A stretch of 30,225 nt of DNA from JANYJA01 sp038229055. Lineage in GTDB: Bacteria; Acidobacteriota; Terriglobia; Bryobacterales; Bryobacteraceae. The notes below the pieces were generated by a model. That model had not been told where the DNA came from and ran no database searches. It saw only the letters and a list, made by a program, of their open reading frames with translations. The translations under genes and the position numbers were made by a program. The stretch is taken from positions 1 to 30,225 of the forward strand of contig JBBROU010000064.1 in the NCBI GenBank assembly GCA_038229055.1, read 5' to 3'. Below are positions 22,535 to 29,929 of this stretch, one piece after another (positions within the stretch are counted from its first letter, which is position 1; each line of letters begins with the position of its first letter).

Positions 22535-23971
22535 CTACATTCTTTCGAATGCGTCGGCGATGCGGAACATCCGCGTTTCGTCGAAATGGTTACATAGAAT
22601 TTGCAACCCCACCGGCAGGCCGTCCCGCGTCTTCCCGCAGGGGACGCTCATGCACGGAATTCCCGCGAGACTGCCGGTAATCGTGTAAATATCGGACAGA
22701 TACATTTCCATGGGATCGCTGGTCTTTTCGCCGATCTTGAATGCGGGAAACGGCGACACCGGCGCGACGATCGCGTCCACTTCAGCGAAGGCGTTCTTGA
22801 AATCGGCGGCGATGAGGGCGCGCACTTTCTGAGCCTTCAAATAATACGCGTCGTAATAACCGTGGCTGAGCACATAAGTGCCAAGCATGATGCGGCGCTT
22901 AACCTCGGCCCCGAAACCTTCACCGCGCGTGTTGCGGTACATATCGCTGAGCGTGTCCGAACTGCTGGAACGAAACGTGTAGCGCACGCCATCGTAGCGC
23001 GCCAGATTCGAACTGGCTTCGGCCGTCGCGATGATGTAGTAGCTGGCGATGGCGTAATTGGTTGCGGGCAGGCTGATCTCGCGCACGTCGGCGCCGAGCG
23101 TCTTGAGTCGCTCGATCGCCTTTTGAATCAACTCCGCGGTCTCGCCGGTCGCATCTTTCAAATATTCGCGCGGCACGCCCAGCTTAAGCCCGCGAATGTC
23201 GCCCGTAAGCGCTGAAGCGTAGTGGGGGACGGGCGCGGGTGCTGAAGTGGAATCGAGCACATCGTGACCCGCGATCACTTCCAGAAGGGAGGCGGCATCG
23301 CGCACGCTGCGCGCGAATGGGCCGATGTGGTCGAGCGAGCTCGCGAAAGCCACGAGGCCGTAGCGCGAAACGCGTCCATACGTCGGAGTGACGCCGACGA
23401 TCCCGCAAAATGACGCCGGCTGCCGGATGGAGCCTCCCGTATCGGACCCCAGCGAAAGCACGGCCGTGCCTTGCGCGACGACGGCCGCCGAGCCGCCGCT
23501 GGACCCGCCCGGCACACGGTCGAGCGCCACCGGATTGCGGACCGGACCAAACGCGCTGTTCTCGTTCGACGACCCCATGGCGAACTCGTCGCAGTTCGTC
23601 TTCCCGATGATAATTCCGCCGGCCGCCTCCAGCCGGATCACGGCCGTCGCGTCGTAGGGAGGAACGTAGTTCGCGAGAATTTTCGAGCCGCACGTAGTGC
23701 GCAGCCCCTTGGTGACAATCACGTCTTTCACCGCAATCGGCACACCCGCCAGCGGGCCCAGTTCTTCACCGCGCGCCCGCGCCGCATCCACGCGATCGGC
23801 GGCGTGCAAAGCACGCTCCGGCGAGAGCATCAGATACGCATTGGTCTTCGGATTCTCAGCTTCGGCATGGGCCAACGCGCGTTCGGCAATTTCACGTGCC
23901 GAGAATTCGCCGCTCCGCAGACCCGCGCGGATGCCGTCGATAGTCAAATTGGAAATTGTGTTCGCGTTCAT
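22535..23971 (-). CDS. gatA: Glutamyl/aspartyl-tRNA amidotransferase subunit A
   Basis: The glutaminase subunit of GatCAB, which converts Glu-tRNA(Gln) and Asp-tRNA(Asn) to the amidated forms. The 478-residue amidase-signature protein shows the Ser-cisSer-Lys triad K82 (IAVKDVIV), S157 (VPGGSSGGSAA) and S181 (SDTGGSIRQP), with numbering close to the structurally known bacterial GatA. The C-terminal glutaminase features (SPFPAFKIGEK, GIPCMSVPCG) are present. The gene follows gatC by 11 bp. gatB is not in the window, which is common. Confidence 0.95.
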   Translation of the reverse strand: MNANTISNLTIDGIRAGLRSGEFSAREIAERALAHAEAENPKTNAYLMLSPERALHAADRVDAARARGEELGPLAGVPIAVKDVIVTKGLRTTCGSKILANYVPPYDATAVIRLEAAGGIIIGKTNCDEFAMGSSNENSAFGPVRNPVALDRVPGGSSGGSAAVVAQGTAVLSLGSDTGGSIRQPASFCGIVGVTPTYGRVSRYGLVAFASSLDHIGPFARSVRDAASLLEVIAGHDVLDSTSAPAPVPHYASALTGDIRGLKLGVPREYLKDATGETAELIQKAIERLKTLGADVREISLPATNYAIASYYIIATAEASSNLARYDGVRYTFRSSSSDTLSDMYRNTRGEGFGAEVKRRIMLGTYVLSHGYYDAYYLKAQKVRALIAADFKNAFAEVDAIVAPVSPFPAFKIGEKTSDPMEMYLSDIYTITGSLAGIPCMSVPCGKTRDGLPVGLQILCNHFDETRMFRIADAFERM

Positions 23972-23982
23972 TCGCGTATGGA

Positions 23983-24297
23983 TTACGACCGTTCAATCAC
24001 GAGCGGCACTTTGAAGTAGCCAGATCCGGCAAGAGGTGCGTTCGCCAGAGCGGCTACATTGCCGAGCGGTTCCCGCGGGACATCGGCGCGCAGTGTAGCC
24101 GTGGCATCCGCACCATCGCCGGCGTCGTAAAGCACCTGGGCCATGGGCGCAACGTTATCCGTATCGATCTCGCGCAGGCGGTCCATATGCCCCAGAATTT
24201 CGCCCAGGTCGGCAACCATTCTTTGAATCTCTTCAGGATTCAAATTCAAATTCGCCAGATCCGCGACATAGCGAACCTCTTTTTCCGTCAAACTCAA
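23983..24297 (-). CDS. gatC: Glutamyl/aspartyl-tRNA amidotransferase subunit C
   Basis: A 104-residue subunit that wraps around and stabilises GatA. It starts SLTEKEVRYVADLANLNL, the normal GatC N-terminus, and has the ILGHMDRLREIDTDNVAPM core and the C-terminal RADVPREP motif. The start codon is TTG at 24297, overlapping the stop of the upstream DUF721 gene as TTGA, so translation is coupled. No separate Shine-Dalgarno is evident. Confidence 0.9.
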   Translation of the reverse strand: MSLTEKEVRYVADLANLNLNPEEIQRMVADLGEILGHMDRLREIDTDNVAPMAQVLYDAGDGADATATLRADVPREPLGNVAALANAPLAGSGYFKVPLVIERS

Positions 24298-24695
24298 GCC
24301 GATTCTCTCTTTCGTGCCGCTCTGTAGATATTCCGCAAAACGGGGTCGTGAATTGCGTCGGCCTCATCGAAAAGGCGCCCTGGCGAGATCTGCACCGCAC
24401 GCTGCGGTTCGCGGCGCGGAGGCACGATGCGAAACTCCACGTCGTTTACAACACCGGTGCCAATGGTGCGCGCCAGGTTGCCTACAATGTGGCGGCTCAT
24501 CCCGAACAAATTGCGCTGCCACAATGCGTCTTCCACCTCCACCACCAGTGTCGTACGAACCAACTTGGCGGCGCGTGTATGCGTGGCGATCTTCTTGCCC
24601 ACGGCGCGAGGCCATGCCGTACACGCCAGTTGTTCGCCGCTGATGGCCGATTCGGGCGTGCGCAGATTGCCGATCAGCAGGCTTGCCCGTTCCAT
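24294..24695 (-). CDS. DUF721 protein (DciA-like)
   Basis: A 133-residue basic protein with the DUF721 core (about 20-75): ACTAWPRAVGKKIATHTRAAKLVRTTLVVEVEDALWQRNL, the KH-like fold signature with the conserved W and the WPxxVG start. DUF721 proteins include DciA, the replicative-helicase loader used by most bacteria that lack DnaC. The assignment to DciA rests on the core domain; the C-terminal tail (about 95-133) is Arg-rich and unlike the model. It is the first gene of the unit with gatC and gatA, and divergent from maf. Confidence 0.7.
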   Translation of the reverse strand: MERASLLIGNLRTPESAISGEQLACTAWPRAVGKKIATHTRAAKLVRTTLVVEVEDALWQRNLFGMSRHIVGNLARTIGTGVVNDVEFRIVPPRREPQRAVQISPGRLFDEADAIHDPVLRNIYRAARKRESA

Positions 24696-24711
24696 AATTC
24701 GAGCTTGAATT
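24696..24711. promoter_or_regulatory. Imperfect 16-bp palindrome between DUF721 and maf
   Basis: AATTCGAGCTTGAATT is symmetric at all but one base pair. It abuts the DUF721 ATG on the minus strand, so a dimeric regulator bound here could control that gene. A TAAAAT box for the minus strand lies just beyond it, 13 nt from the ATG. No regulator is identified. Confidence 0.25.
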
Positions 24712-24732
24712 TTAGCATGCGGTCAATTCCGT

Positions 24733-24738
24733 CATACT
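24733..24738 (+). promoter_or_regulatory. -10-like box immediately upstream of maf
   Basis: CATACT ends 6 nt before the maf ATG at 24745, with no Shine-Dalgarno between. It is the weakest of the leaderless-type starts seen in this window. Confidence 0.25.
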
Positions 24739-24744
24739 GGACGC

Positions 24745-25317
24745 ATGTTGGTGCTTGCCTCTCAATCGCCGCGGCGAGCCGAGCTGTTGCGCAGTGCCGG
24801 TATCGAGTTCGAAGTCCGGCCGGTGATCTTGGATGAAACCCCTCTGCCGGACGAAGATCCGGAGGCGCATGTCAAGCGCCTGGCGCAGCAAAAAGCAAAG
24901 TCGGCGGTAGCACGCGAAGATCAGATCGTCCTCGGGGCCGACACCGTCGTGGTCATTGACGGCGAGATCCTCGGCAAGCCCGCGAACGGGGCCGATGCGG
25001 ACCGCATGTTGCGCCTGCTCTCGGGACGTAAGCACGAAGTGCTCACCGGCGTCTGCCTGAAAACCGGCGCGCGCGTGGTCACCGATTGGGCCACTACGCG
25101 AGTGTGGTTTCTACAGTTGAGTGATGACGAGATCGAAGAATACGTCAAGTCCGGCGAGCCGCTCGATAAGGCCGGGGCCTACGCGATCCAAGGGTTGGCT
25201 TCGAAATTCATCGAACGGATCGATGGCTCCTACAGCAATGTAGTCGGGCTGCCGATTTCGCTGGTTTACACGTGCCTCAAGCGCCTGGCGCGCGGCGAAG
25301 ATTCACCGGAGAAGTAA
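24745..25317 (+). CDS. maf: Maf-family nucleoside triphosphate pyrophosphatase
   Basis: A house-cleaning enzyme that hydrolyses non-canonical or dTTP/UTP-type nucleotides to monophosphates. The 190-residue length and all family blocks are intact: LASQSPRRAELL at the N-terminus (phosphate loop), KAKSAVA, the catalytic GADTVVVIDGEILGKP, SGRKHEVLTGV, and GAYAIQGLASKFIERIDGSYSNVVGLP near the C-terminus. This pattern fits the YhdE (dTTPase/UTPase) subgroup better than YceF. The last 41 bp overlap the end of the convergent cas6-like gene. Confidence 0.93.
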   Translation: MLVLASQSPRRAELLRSAGIEFEVRPVILDETPLPDEDPEAHVKRLAQQKAKSAVAREDQIVLGADTVVVIDGEILGKPANGADADRMLRLLSGRKHEVLTGVCLKTGARVVTDWATTRVWFLQLSDDEIEEYVKSGEPLDKAGAYAIQGLASKFIERIDGSYSNVVGLPISLVYTCLKRLARGEDSPEK

Positions 25318-26131
25318 CTTCGGTCTGGATCTGGCCGTTGCCCCAGACGGTGTGCTTCCCGACACCGGTCCAAAATCCGGCTTCGAGGAACGGGAGAAAT
25401 TCGGCGAGATTGCCCTCGTAGCCGGCTTGGCCGGTGAAGCCCCCGAGCGGATGCGTCTGCCCGGTTTCGCGGCTGGTTCGCTCCGTGCGCACGAGCTTGA
25501 CGTCGCTCGAGATCAGCTTGACGTTCGCCGCCCGCTCACCCATCGCGCGAAAGTCCAGCTCCAGCGCACCGTCTCCATAGAACAGGCGCAGATTGCTGAT
25601 TCGGTCACGGAGCCGCGCGAAAAGCACGCCGAACTCCAGGCCGTCGAGAACCGTTGGAGTTAGAAACCGGACTCGGACTGCGTTTAATCCCGCCGCGCCC
25701 GCCGACAAGCTCAAGTGAAGCGGCGTCGGCGCGTCGAAGGCATCGAGCCGAGCTCGCCCACGCCCGGTGCCGAGGCCCAAATTAAACATCAGTGTCACGG
25801 CGCGCCGGAAGCACTCGATGGCTTCAGGTTTCCCGTCGAACAGATTCATGCGGAACTCGAACACCTCACCTTCGGCAATCCGGCGGCCGTCGAGGTGCGA
25901 AACGCGCAGGACGAACGGACGGGGCGGCTTGGCGAAACCACTGGGTCCGGAACCGCTGCCGGACGGATCGAAGTACCGAGCATAAGCGTCCGCTGAAATC
26001 GCGCGCAACGCGCTTCCCAGAGCGCCGCGAAGGATATTAGCCGATCGTCCAATCGGAAATAAAAGTGGTTCGAGCGCAGCAAACCGGAGTTGCAGAGGAA
26101 CGACTGCCAGGTTCACCGCCGCACTTTGCAT
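25277..26131 (-). CDS. cas6: Stand-alone Cas6-family RAMP endoribonuclease
   Basis: A 284-residue protein resembling the Cas6 family that cuts CRISPR precursor RNA (PF10040 type). The N-terminal ferredoxin-like half has LQLRFAALEPLLFP followed by the LRGALGSALR helix, the usual Cas6 opening. The middle has the FEFRMNLFDG strand and FNLGLGTGRGRARL. The C-terminal half ends in GFTGQAGYEGNLAEFLPFLEAG and the hallmark glycine-rich loop GVGKHTVWGNG, which matches GhGxxxxxGhG well. The catalytic residue is not fixed in this family and cannot be named. No CRISPR repeats and no other cas genes lie in the window, so its substrate is unknown. No Shine-Dalgarno precedes the ATG. The 3' end overlaps maf by 41 bp on the opposite strand. 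Confidence 0.78.
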   Translation of the reverse strand: MQSAAVNLAVVPLQLRFAALEPLLFPIGRSANILRGALGSALRAISADAYARYFDPSGSGSGPSGFAKPPRPFVLRVSHLDGRRIAEGEVFEFRMNLFDGKPEAIECFRRAVTLMFNLGLGTGRGRARLDAFDAPTPLHLSLSAGAAGLNAVRVRFLTPTVLDGLEFGVLFARLRDRISNLRLFYGDGALELDFRAMGERAANVKLISSDVKLVRTERTSRETGQTHPLGGFTGQAGYEGNLAEFLPFLEAGFWTGVGKHTVWGNGQIQTEVTSPVNLRRAPGA

Positions 26132-26222
26132 TGTCGCCAGTGTCGCTGAAAAGGCGCCGATTTATCAATGTTTTCGAATTTTACTGCACCCACAATTCGT
26201 CTGAAAGCATTAGAATTTCCCC

Positions 26223-26251
26223 TTGTGTTAAGATTTTGGCTACCGTAAAAC
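26223..26251 (+). promoter_or_regulatory. Probable sigma-70-type promoter of the TonB-dependent receptor gene
   Basis: TTGTGT (26223-26228) and TAAAAC (26246-26251) are 17 bp apart; a GAGGAGG ribosome-binding site lies at about 26263-26269, shortly before the ATG at 26279. The remaining 90 bp toward the cas6-like gene are AT-rich and hold no other recognised element. Confidence 0.45.
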
Positions 26252-26278
26252 GTTGTAACAGTCGAGGAGGAGCAGTCG

Positions 26279-29200
26279 ATGTTGCTCAACAGAATCAAGG
26301 CGATCATTTTGGTAATTGGTCTTGCGTCTTCATTGAATGGACAGCAGACCACAGCAACCTTAGTTGGAACCGTGACCGATCCCTCCGGTTCTGCCGTCGC
26401 TGACGCTTCAGTCACCGTTCTGAATACAAACACTAACGTAAGCCATGATACACAGACCGATCAAACCGGTAATTTCACCGTACCCTTTCTTTCTTCGGGA
26501 ACTTATTCGGTGAACGCCAGCAAGACCGGTTTCCGCCAGGGGAAGGTCAACAGTATCGCGCTTGCCGCCGGACAAACCGGGCGCGTCGACTTCGCCATGG
26601 AAGTCGGCGACGTAACGCAGAGCGTCAGCGTCCTCGCCTCGGCAATCGCGCTCCAGACGGAGAATGCAACGGTCGGGACCACCATCGATTCCACGAAGAT
26701 TGAGCAGCTTCCTCTGAACGGCCGCAACTTCGTCCAGTTGGCGCAATTGATCCCCGGCGCGCTTCCTGGCACGCCCGGCTCCATCACGGTCCGGCGCGGA
26801 CGCGGCTCGATTGGCCAAAGCGACAGTTCATTCGGATCCACCGGATTCTCGGCCAACGGAGTCCGCGACACCGCTAACCGTTATTACATCGATGGAATCG
26901 AATCGATGGACGGCGATGCGTTCACTTACGCTTTCGCGCCATCGGTCGACTCGCTTGCCGAAATGAAGGTGGAAACCAATAGCTACGCGGCGGATTCACG
27001 CGCGGCGCCCGGCGGGCAGATCAGTCTCATTACCAAAAGCGGAACAAATGCACTGCGCGGCACTCTCTGGGAGTTCAACCGCAATGACGCATTGACCTCC
27101 ACTTACGATTCCATCGCCCGCAAAGACCTGAAATCGGCGAGGCTCAACCGCAACCAGTACGGCGCTAACATCGGCGGCCCCATTCTGATACCCAAGATTT
27201 ACAACGGCCGAAACAAGACATTTTTCTTCTTCAATTGGGAGTCTGGCAGACAGGCGTTGGGTGCCGTTCCAGGATACGCGATTGTCCCGACTACGAATCA
27301 GCGGAGCGGCGATCTTCGAGGCCTCACCGATTCGAAGGGGAATCCGCTGACGTTACGCGATCCCCTCCACGTGGGCATCGTAGACAACGTGATTCCAGCG
27401 TCGGCCCTCAGCCCCCAAGCGCAGACTTTCCTCAAATTTGAACCGCTTCCCAACACGCTCAACGGGGTTTTCAATTTCATCAACACCCCGCAAAGTCCCG
27501 TCTCGACGCAAGACAACTACACAGGGCGCGTCGATCACAACCTGTCGAGCAGGGACAGCCTCAGCGCCCGTTACATCCTGAACGACACACTCGAGAATGG
27601 CACGCCATTCTGGGGCCATGACGTACGCAACAATCTTTCGCGGACGCAGAATGTTTCGACTTCATATACCCGCATCTTCGCTCCCAATATCGTCAACATG
27701 CTGCGCGTGGGCTGGAGCCGGATGCACGAAGGGGAGATCTTCGGCACCACGGGCGACCCCGCCTACAACGTTGCGGGCCTGATGAACATACCACTCGTCT
27801 CAAAACGGCCTAAAGATTACGGTCCGCCTTCTATCTCGATTAGCGGCCCCGACGGCGGCTACTCCACTTACAATCTTCAGCGGCAGATCGGCCCGCGCGA
27901 TCGGTCTTACGGCCTCTGGGAGGTGGCTGAGAACCTTTCCTGGCAACATGGAGGACATTCCATAAAAGCAGGGTTCGAGATCGACCATCGCAATTACTAT
28001 TTCGAGCAGGCTCGCACGCCTAGAGGCGATTTCCGCTTTGTCGGCACTTATACAGGATCTGCTCTCGCTGACTTCCTGCTAGGGTATGTAAAACAAGCAT
28101 CTATCAACCCGACGCCCACTGTGACGGATATGTACAGCACTTGGCAGGCCTATTATGTCAATGACGAGTGGAAAGCCCGTCCAAACTTGACTCTGACCCT
28201 CGGCGTGCGGTACGACTACTTCCCCCGCTGGTACCAGGCCAATGACAAGATCATCGATATCTATCAAAATGGCTATTTACTGACCGACTTTGTCACTCCT
28301 CAGAATTCGCCGAACGGTCGCTCCCTGCTGAAATCGGATAGAAACAACTTCGGACCGCGATTCGGTTTCGCCTGGCGGCCCAGATTTACATCGAATACGG
28401 TGGTCCGCGGCGGTTACGGAATTTATTACCAGCAGGAACATCCTAATGCCAACTTCTCAATGGTCGAGGGCGCGCAAGCGCTGGTAGGCAGCACCGTTCT
28501 GGGAAGCGGGACCACCACGCCGGACATCTTTTTCAATAATCCGTTTGCGACAGTTACGAGCACGAATGGAACGACGCTCGACAACACGACCTCCATCGAT
28601 CCGAACGAGCGGGATGCTTATATTCAACAGTGGAACTTCACGATCCAGCGCCAGTTACCCGGTAAGATCCTTTTGGACGTCGGATACGTGGGAACCAAGG
28701 GCACCGATCTGTCGATCGCCTTCGACGAAGGCAACATGGCGTTCAACCGGCCAATCGAATTGGTAGATCCTCGCGACCCGTCAATTCCCCCGATCAACGC
28801 GCGACGGCCCAATCAAAAATTTCAGCGATTTGTCGAAGGCACGAAATCCGTCGGCAACTCAAATTACAACTCGCTCCAGGTGCGCGTCGAGCGGCGACTC
28901 TCTCGCGGATTGACTTTCCTGACCGCATATACGTGGTCGAAGGCGTTGTCTGGACCCCACGATCAGGGCGGCTTGATTGGGAACGGGGGATTCATCGGCA
29001 ATCCGCAAGACTTCTACAACATGCGCAACGAACACTCGCTCTCCGGCTATGATGTTCCCCAACGCTTCGTTCAAACCGTGATCTACCAGCTTCCATTTTT
29101 TAGCTCGTTCACAGGTCCCGCAAAGACGCTTTTAGGTGGCTGGCAAGTCTCAACGATCATTGTGGCGGAAAGTGGATTTCCGGCCGGCATCGACTATGGC

Positions 29201-29596
29201 GTGGACACCACCGGGACTGGCGTTCAATCGCGAGCCGACGTCGTCCTGGGGCAAAAAGGCAATTTATCCGCGGATAAGCGCACTTGGCAGAGATGGTTTA
29301 ACCCCGCGGCATTCACAACCGCTCAATGGGGACACTTTGGCACCTCTCCGCGCACCGGCGCGATACGGCTGCCCGGTTTGGTTAACGCGGATTTCTCATT
29401 GAATAAAGATTTTGCGATCCGAGAGAGAGCCCGCTTTGAACTGCGATCGGAGTTCTTCAACCTGTTCAACCATTTCAATCCAGCGCCAGGTTCAGTAGAC
29501 CGGAACGTCCAATCGCGCACGTTTGGCGCAGTCGGCGGCGGCGTGCGGGGCGTCACTACGCGCATCATTCAGCTTGGCGCTAAGCTCGTTTTTTGA
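26279..29596 (+). CDS. TonB-dependent receptor, Oar-like, with carboxypeptidase-regulatory-like domain
   Basis: A 1105-residue outer-membrane beta-barrel protein. After a signal peptide (LLNRIKAIILVIGLASSLNG) comes a carboxypeptidase-regulatory-like domain (about 24-110: LVGTVTDPSGSAVADASVTV, then SGTYSVNASKTGF). A plug-like region follows (about 120-240, with LPLNGRNFVQLAQLIPG and YIDGIES), then a long beta-barrel to the terminal aromatic residue (QLGAKLVF). Barrel strands include RVDHNLSSRDSLSARYIL and LTLTLGVRYDYF. Such Oar-like receptors are abundant in Acidobacteriota and are believed to import large ligands or take part in surface functions; the ligand is unknown. No TonB/ExbBD genes are nearby. 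Confidence 0.93.
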   Translation: MLLNRIKAIILVIGLASSLNGQQTTATLVGTVTDPSGSAVADASVTVLNTNTNVSHDTQTDQTGNFTVPFLSSGTYSVNASKTGFRQGKVNSIALAAGQTGRVDFAMEVGDVTQSVSVLASAIALQTENATVGTTIDSTKIEQLPLNGRNFVQLAQLIPGALPGTPGSITVRRGRGSIGQSDSSFGSTGFSANGVRDTANRYYIDGIESMDGDAFTYAFAPSVDSLAEMKVETNSYAADSRAAPGGQISLITKSGTNALRGTLWEFNRNDALTSTYDSIARKDLKSARLNRNQYGANIGGPILIPKIYNGRNKTFFFFNWESGRQALGAVPGYAIVPTTNQRSGDLRGLTDSKGNPLTLRDPLHVGIVDNVIPASALSPQAQTFLKFEPLPNTLNGVFNFINTPQSPVSTQDNYTGRVDHNLSSRDSLSARYILNDTLENGTPFWGHDVRNNLSRTQNVSTSYTRIFAPNIVNMLRVGWSRMHEGEIFGTTGDPAYNVAGLMNIPLVSKRPKDYGPPSISISGPDGGYSTYNLQRQIGPRDRSYGLWEVAENLSWQHGGHSIKAGFEIDHRNYYFEQARTPRGDFRFVGTYTGSALADFLLGYVKQASINPTPTVTDMYSTWQAYYVNDEWKARPNLTLTLGVRYDYFPRWYQANDKIIDIYQNGYLLTDFVTPQNSPNGRSLLKSDRNNFGPRFGFAWRPRFTSNTVVRGGYGIYYQQEHPNANFSMVEGAQALVGSTVLGSGTTTPDIFFNNPFATVTSTNGTTLDNTTSIDPNERDAYIQQWNFTIQRQLPGKILLDVGYVGTKGTDLSIAFDEGNMAFNRPIELVDPRDPSIPPINARRPNQKFQRFVEGTKSVGNSNYNSLQVRVERRLSRGLTFLTAYTWSKALSGPHDQGGLIGNGGFIGNPQDFYNMRNEHSLSGYDVPQRFVQTVIYQLPFFSSFTGPAKTLLGGWQVSTIIVAESGFPAGIDYGVDTTGTGVQSRADVVLGQKGNLSADKRTWQRWFNPAAFTTAQWGHFGTSPRTGAIRLPGLVNADFSLNKDFAIRERARFELRSEFFNLFNHFNPAPGSVDRNVQSRTFGAVGGGVRGVTTRIIQLGAKLVF

Positions 29597-29601
29597 GCAA
29601 C

Positions 29602-29631
29602 TTGACTCACAGACAACCGCGTCCATAGAAT
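29602..29631 (+). promoter_or_regulatory. Probable sigma-70-type promoter of tatA
   Basis: TTGACT (29602-29607) and TAGAAT (29626-29631) are 18 bp apart, starting just after the receptor stop codon. The GAGGAG ribosome-binding site (29642-29647) lies 4 nt before the ATG. This is the best promoter match in the window and suggests tatA is transcribed independently of the receptor gene. Confidence 0.55.
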
Positions 29632-29651
29632 AGAAGGTGAAGAGGAGCCCC

Positions 29652-29843
29652 ATGCAACTAGCACTGCTTTTGATTGGTGGCCTTGGCACCCCCGAAATCC
29701 TGGTAATTCTCGGCGTCGCGGTTCTGCTGTTCGGCGGCAAGAAGATCCCGGAAGTCGCAAAGGGATTAGGCGAAGGCATCCGCCATTTCAAGACATCCTT
29801 GAAGGGCGAAGAAGAAAAGGTCGAAGAAAAGAAGCAGGCATAG
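29652..29843 (+). CDS. tatA: Twin-arginine translocase subunit TatA/TatE
   Basis: A 63-residue component of the Tat pathway for export of folded proteins. It has one N-terminal transmembrane helix (GTPEILVILGVAVLLFG), the hinge FGGKKIPE, the amphipathic helix KGLGEGIRHFKTSL and a highly charged tail (EEEKVEEKKQA). ATG 29652 is preferred over the upstream GTG 29637 because it follows GAGGAG and gives the standard TatA N-terminus. No tatB or tatC is adjacent, as is common where tat genes are dispersed. Confidence 0.93.
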   Translation: MQLALLLIGGLGTPEILVILGVAVLLFGGKKIPEVAKGLGEGIRHFKTSLKGEEEKVEEKKQA

Positions 29844-29854
29844 GCTTCCAGGAG

Positions 29855-29929
29855 CTGCCCGTAAGCTGGGCGGTGATCTTCTCGGCTACAAATTACGAAG
29901 CACTTACGGGCAGACTGTCAGGTCTGCCC
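29855..29929. terminator. Competing hairpins between convergent tatA and the HNH gene
   Basis: CTGCCCGTAAG (29855-29865) is complementary to CTTACGGGCAG (29903-29913), a perfect 11-bp arm pair with 37 nt between. The same GGGCAG also begins a second, tighter hairpin: GGGCAGAC (29908-29915) with GTCTGCCC (29922-29929), loop TGTCAG. The two structures exclude each other. The HNH stop codon lies in the loop of the second. Neither is followed by a proper T-run in either direction, so a bidirectional or Rho-assisted terminator is possible but unproven. Confidence 0.4.

Noticed and set aside
25277..26278. A CRISPR array next to the cas6-like gene
   Set aside because: The flanks are coding (maf and the TonB receptor) and the 147-bp gap upstream contains no direct repeats of CRISPR length.
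29637..29651. GTG 29637 as the tatA start
   Set aside because: It would place the GAGGAG ribosome-binding site inside the coding region and add charged residues before the membrane helix, unlike TatA proteins.
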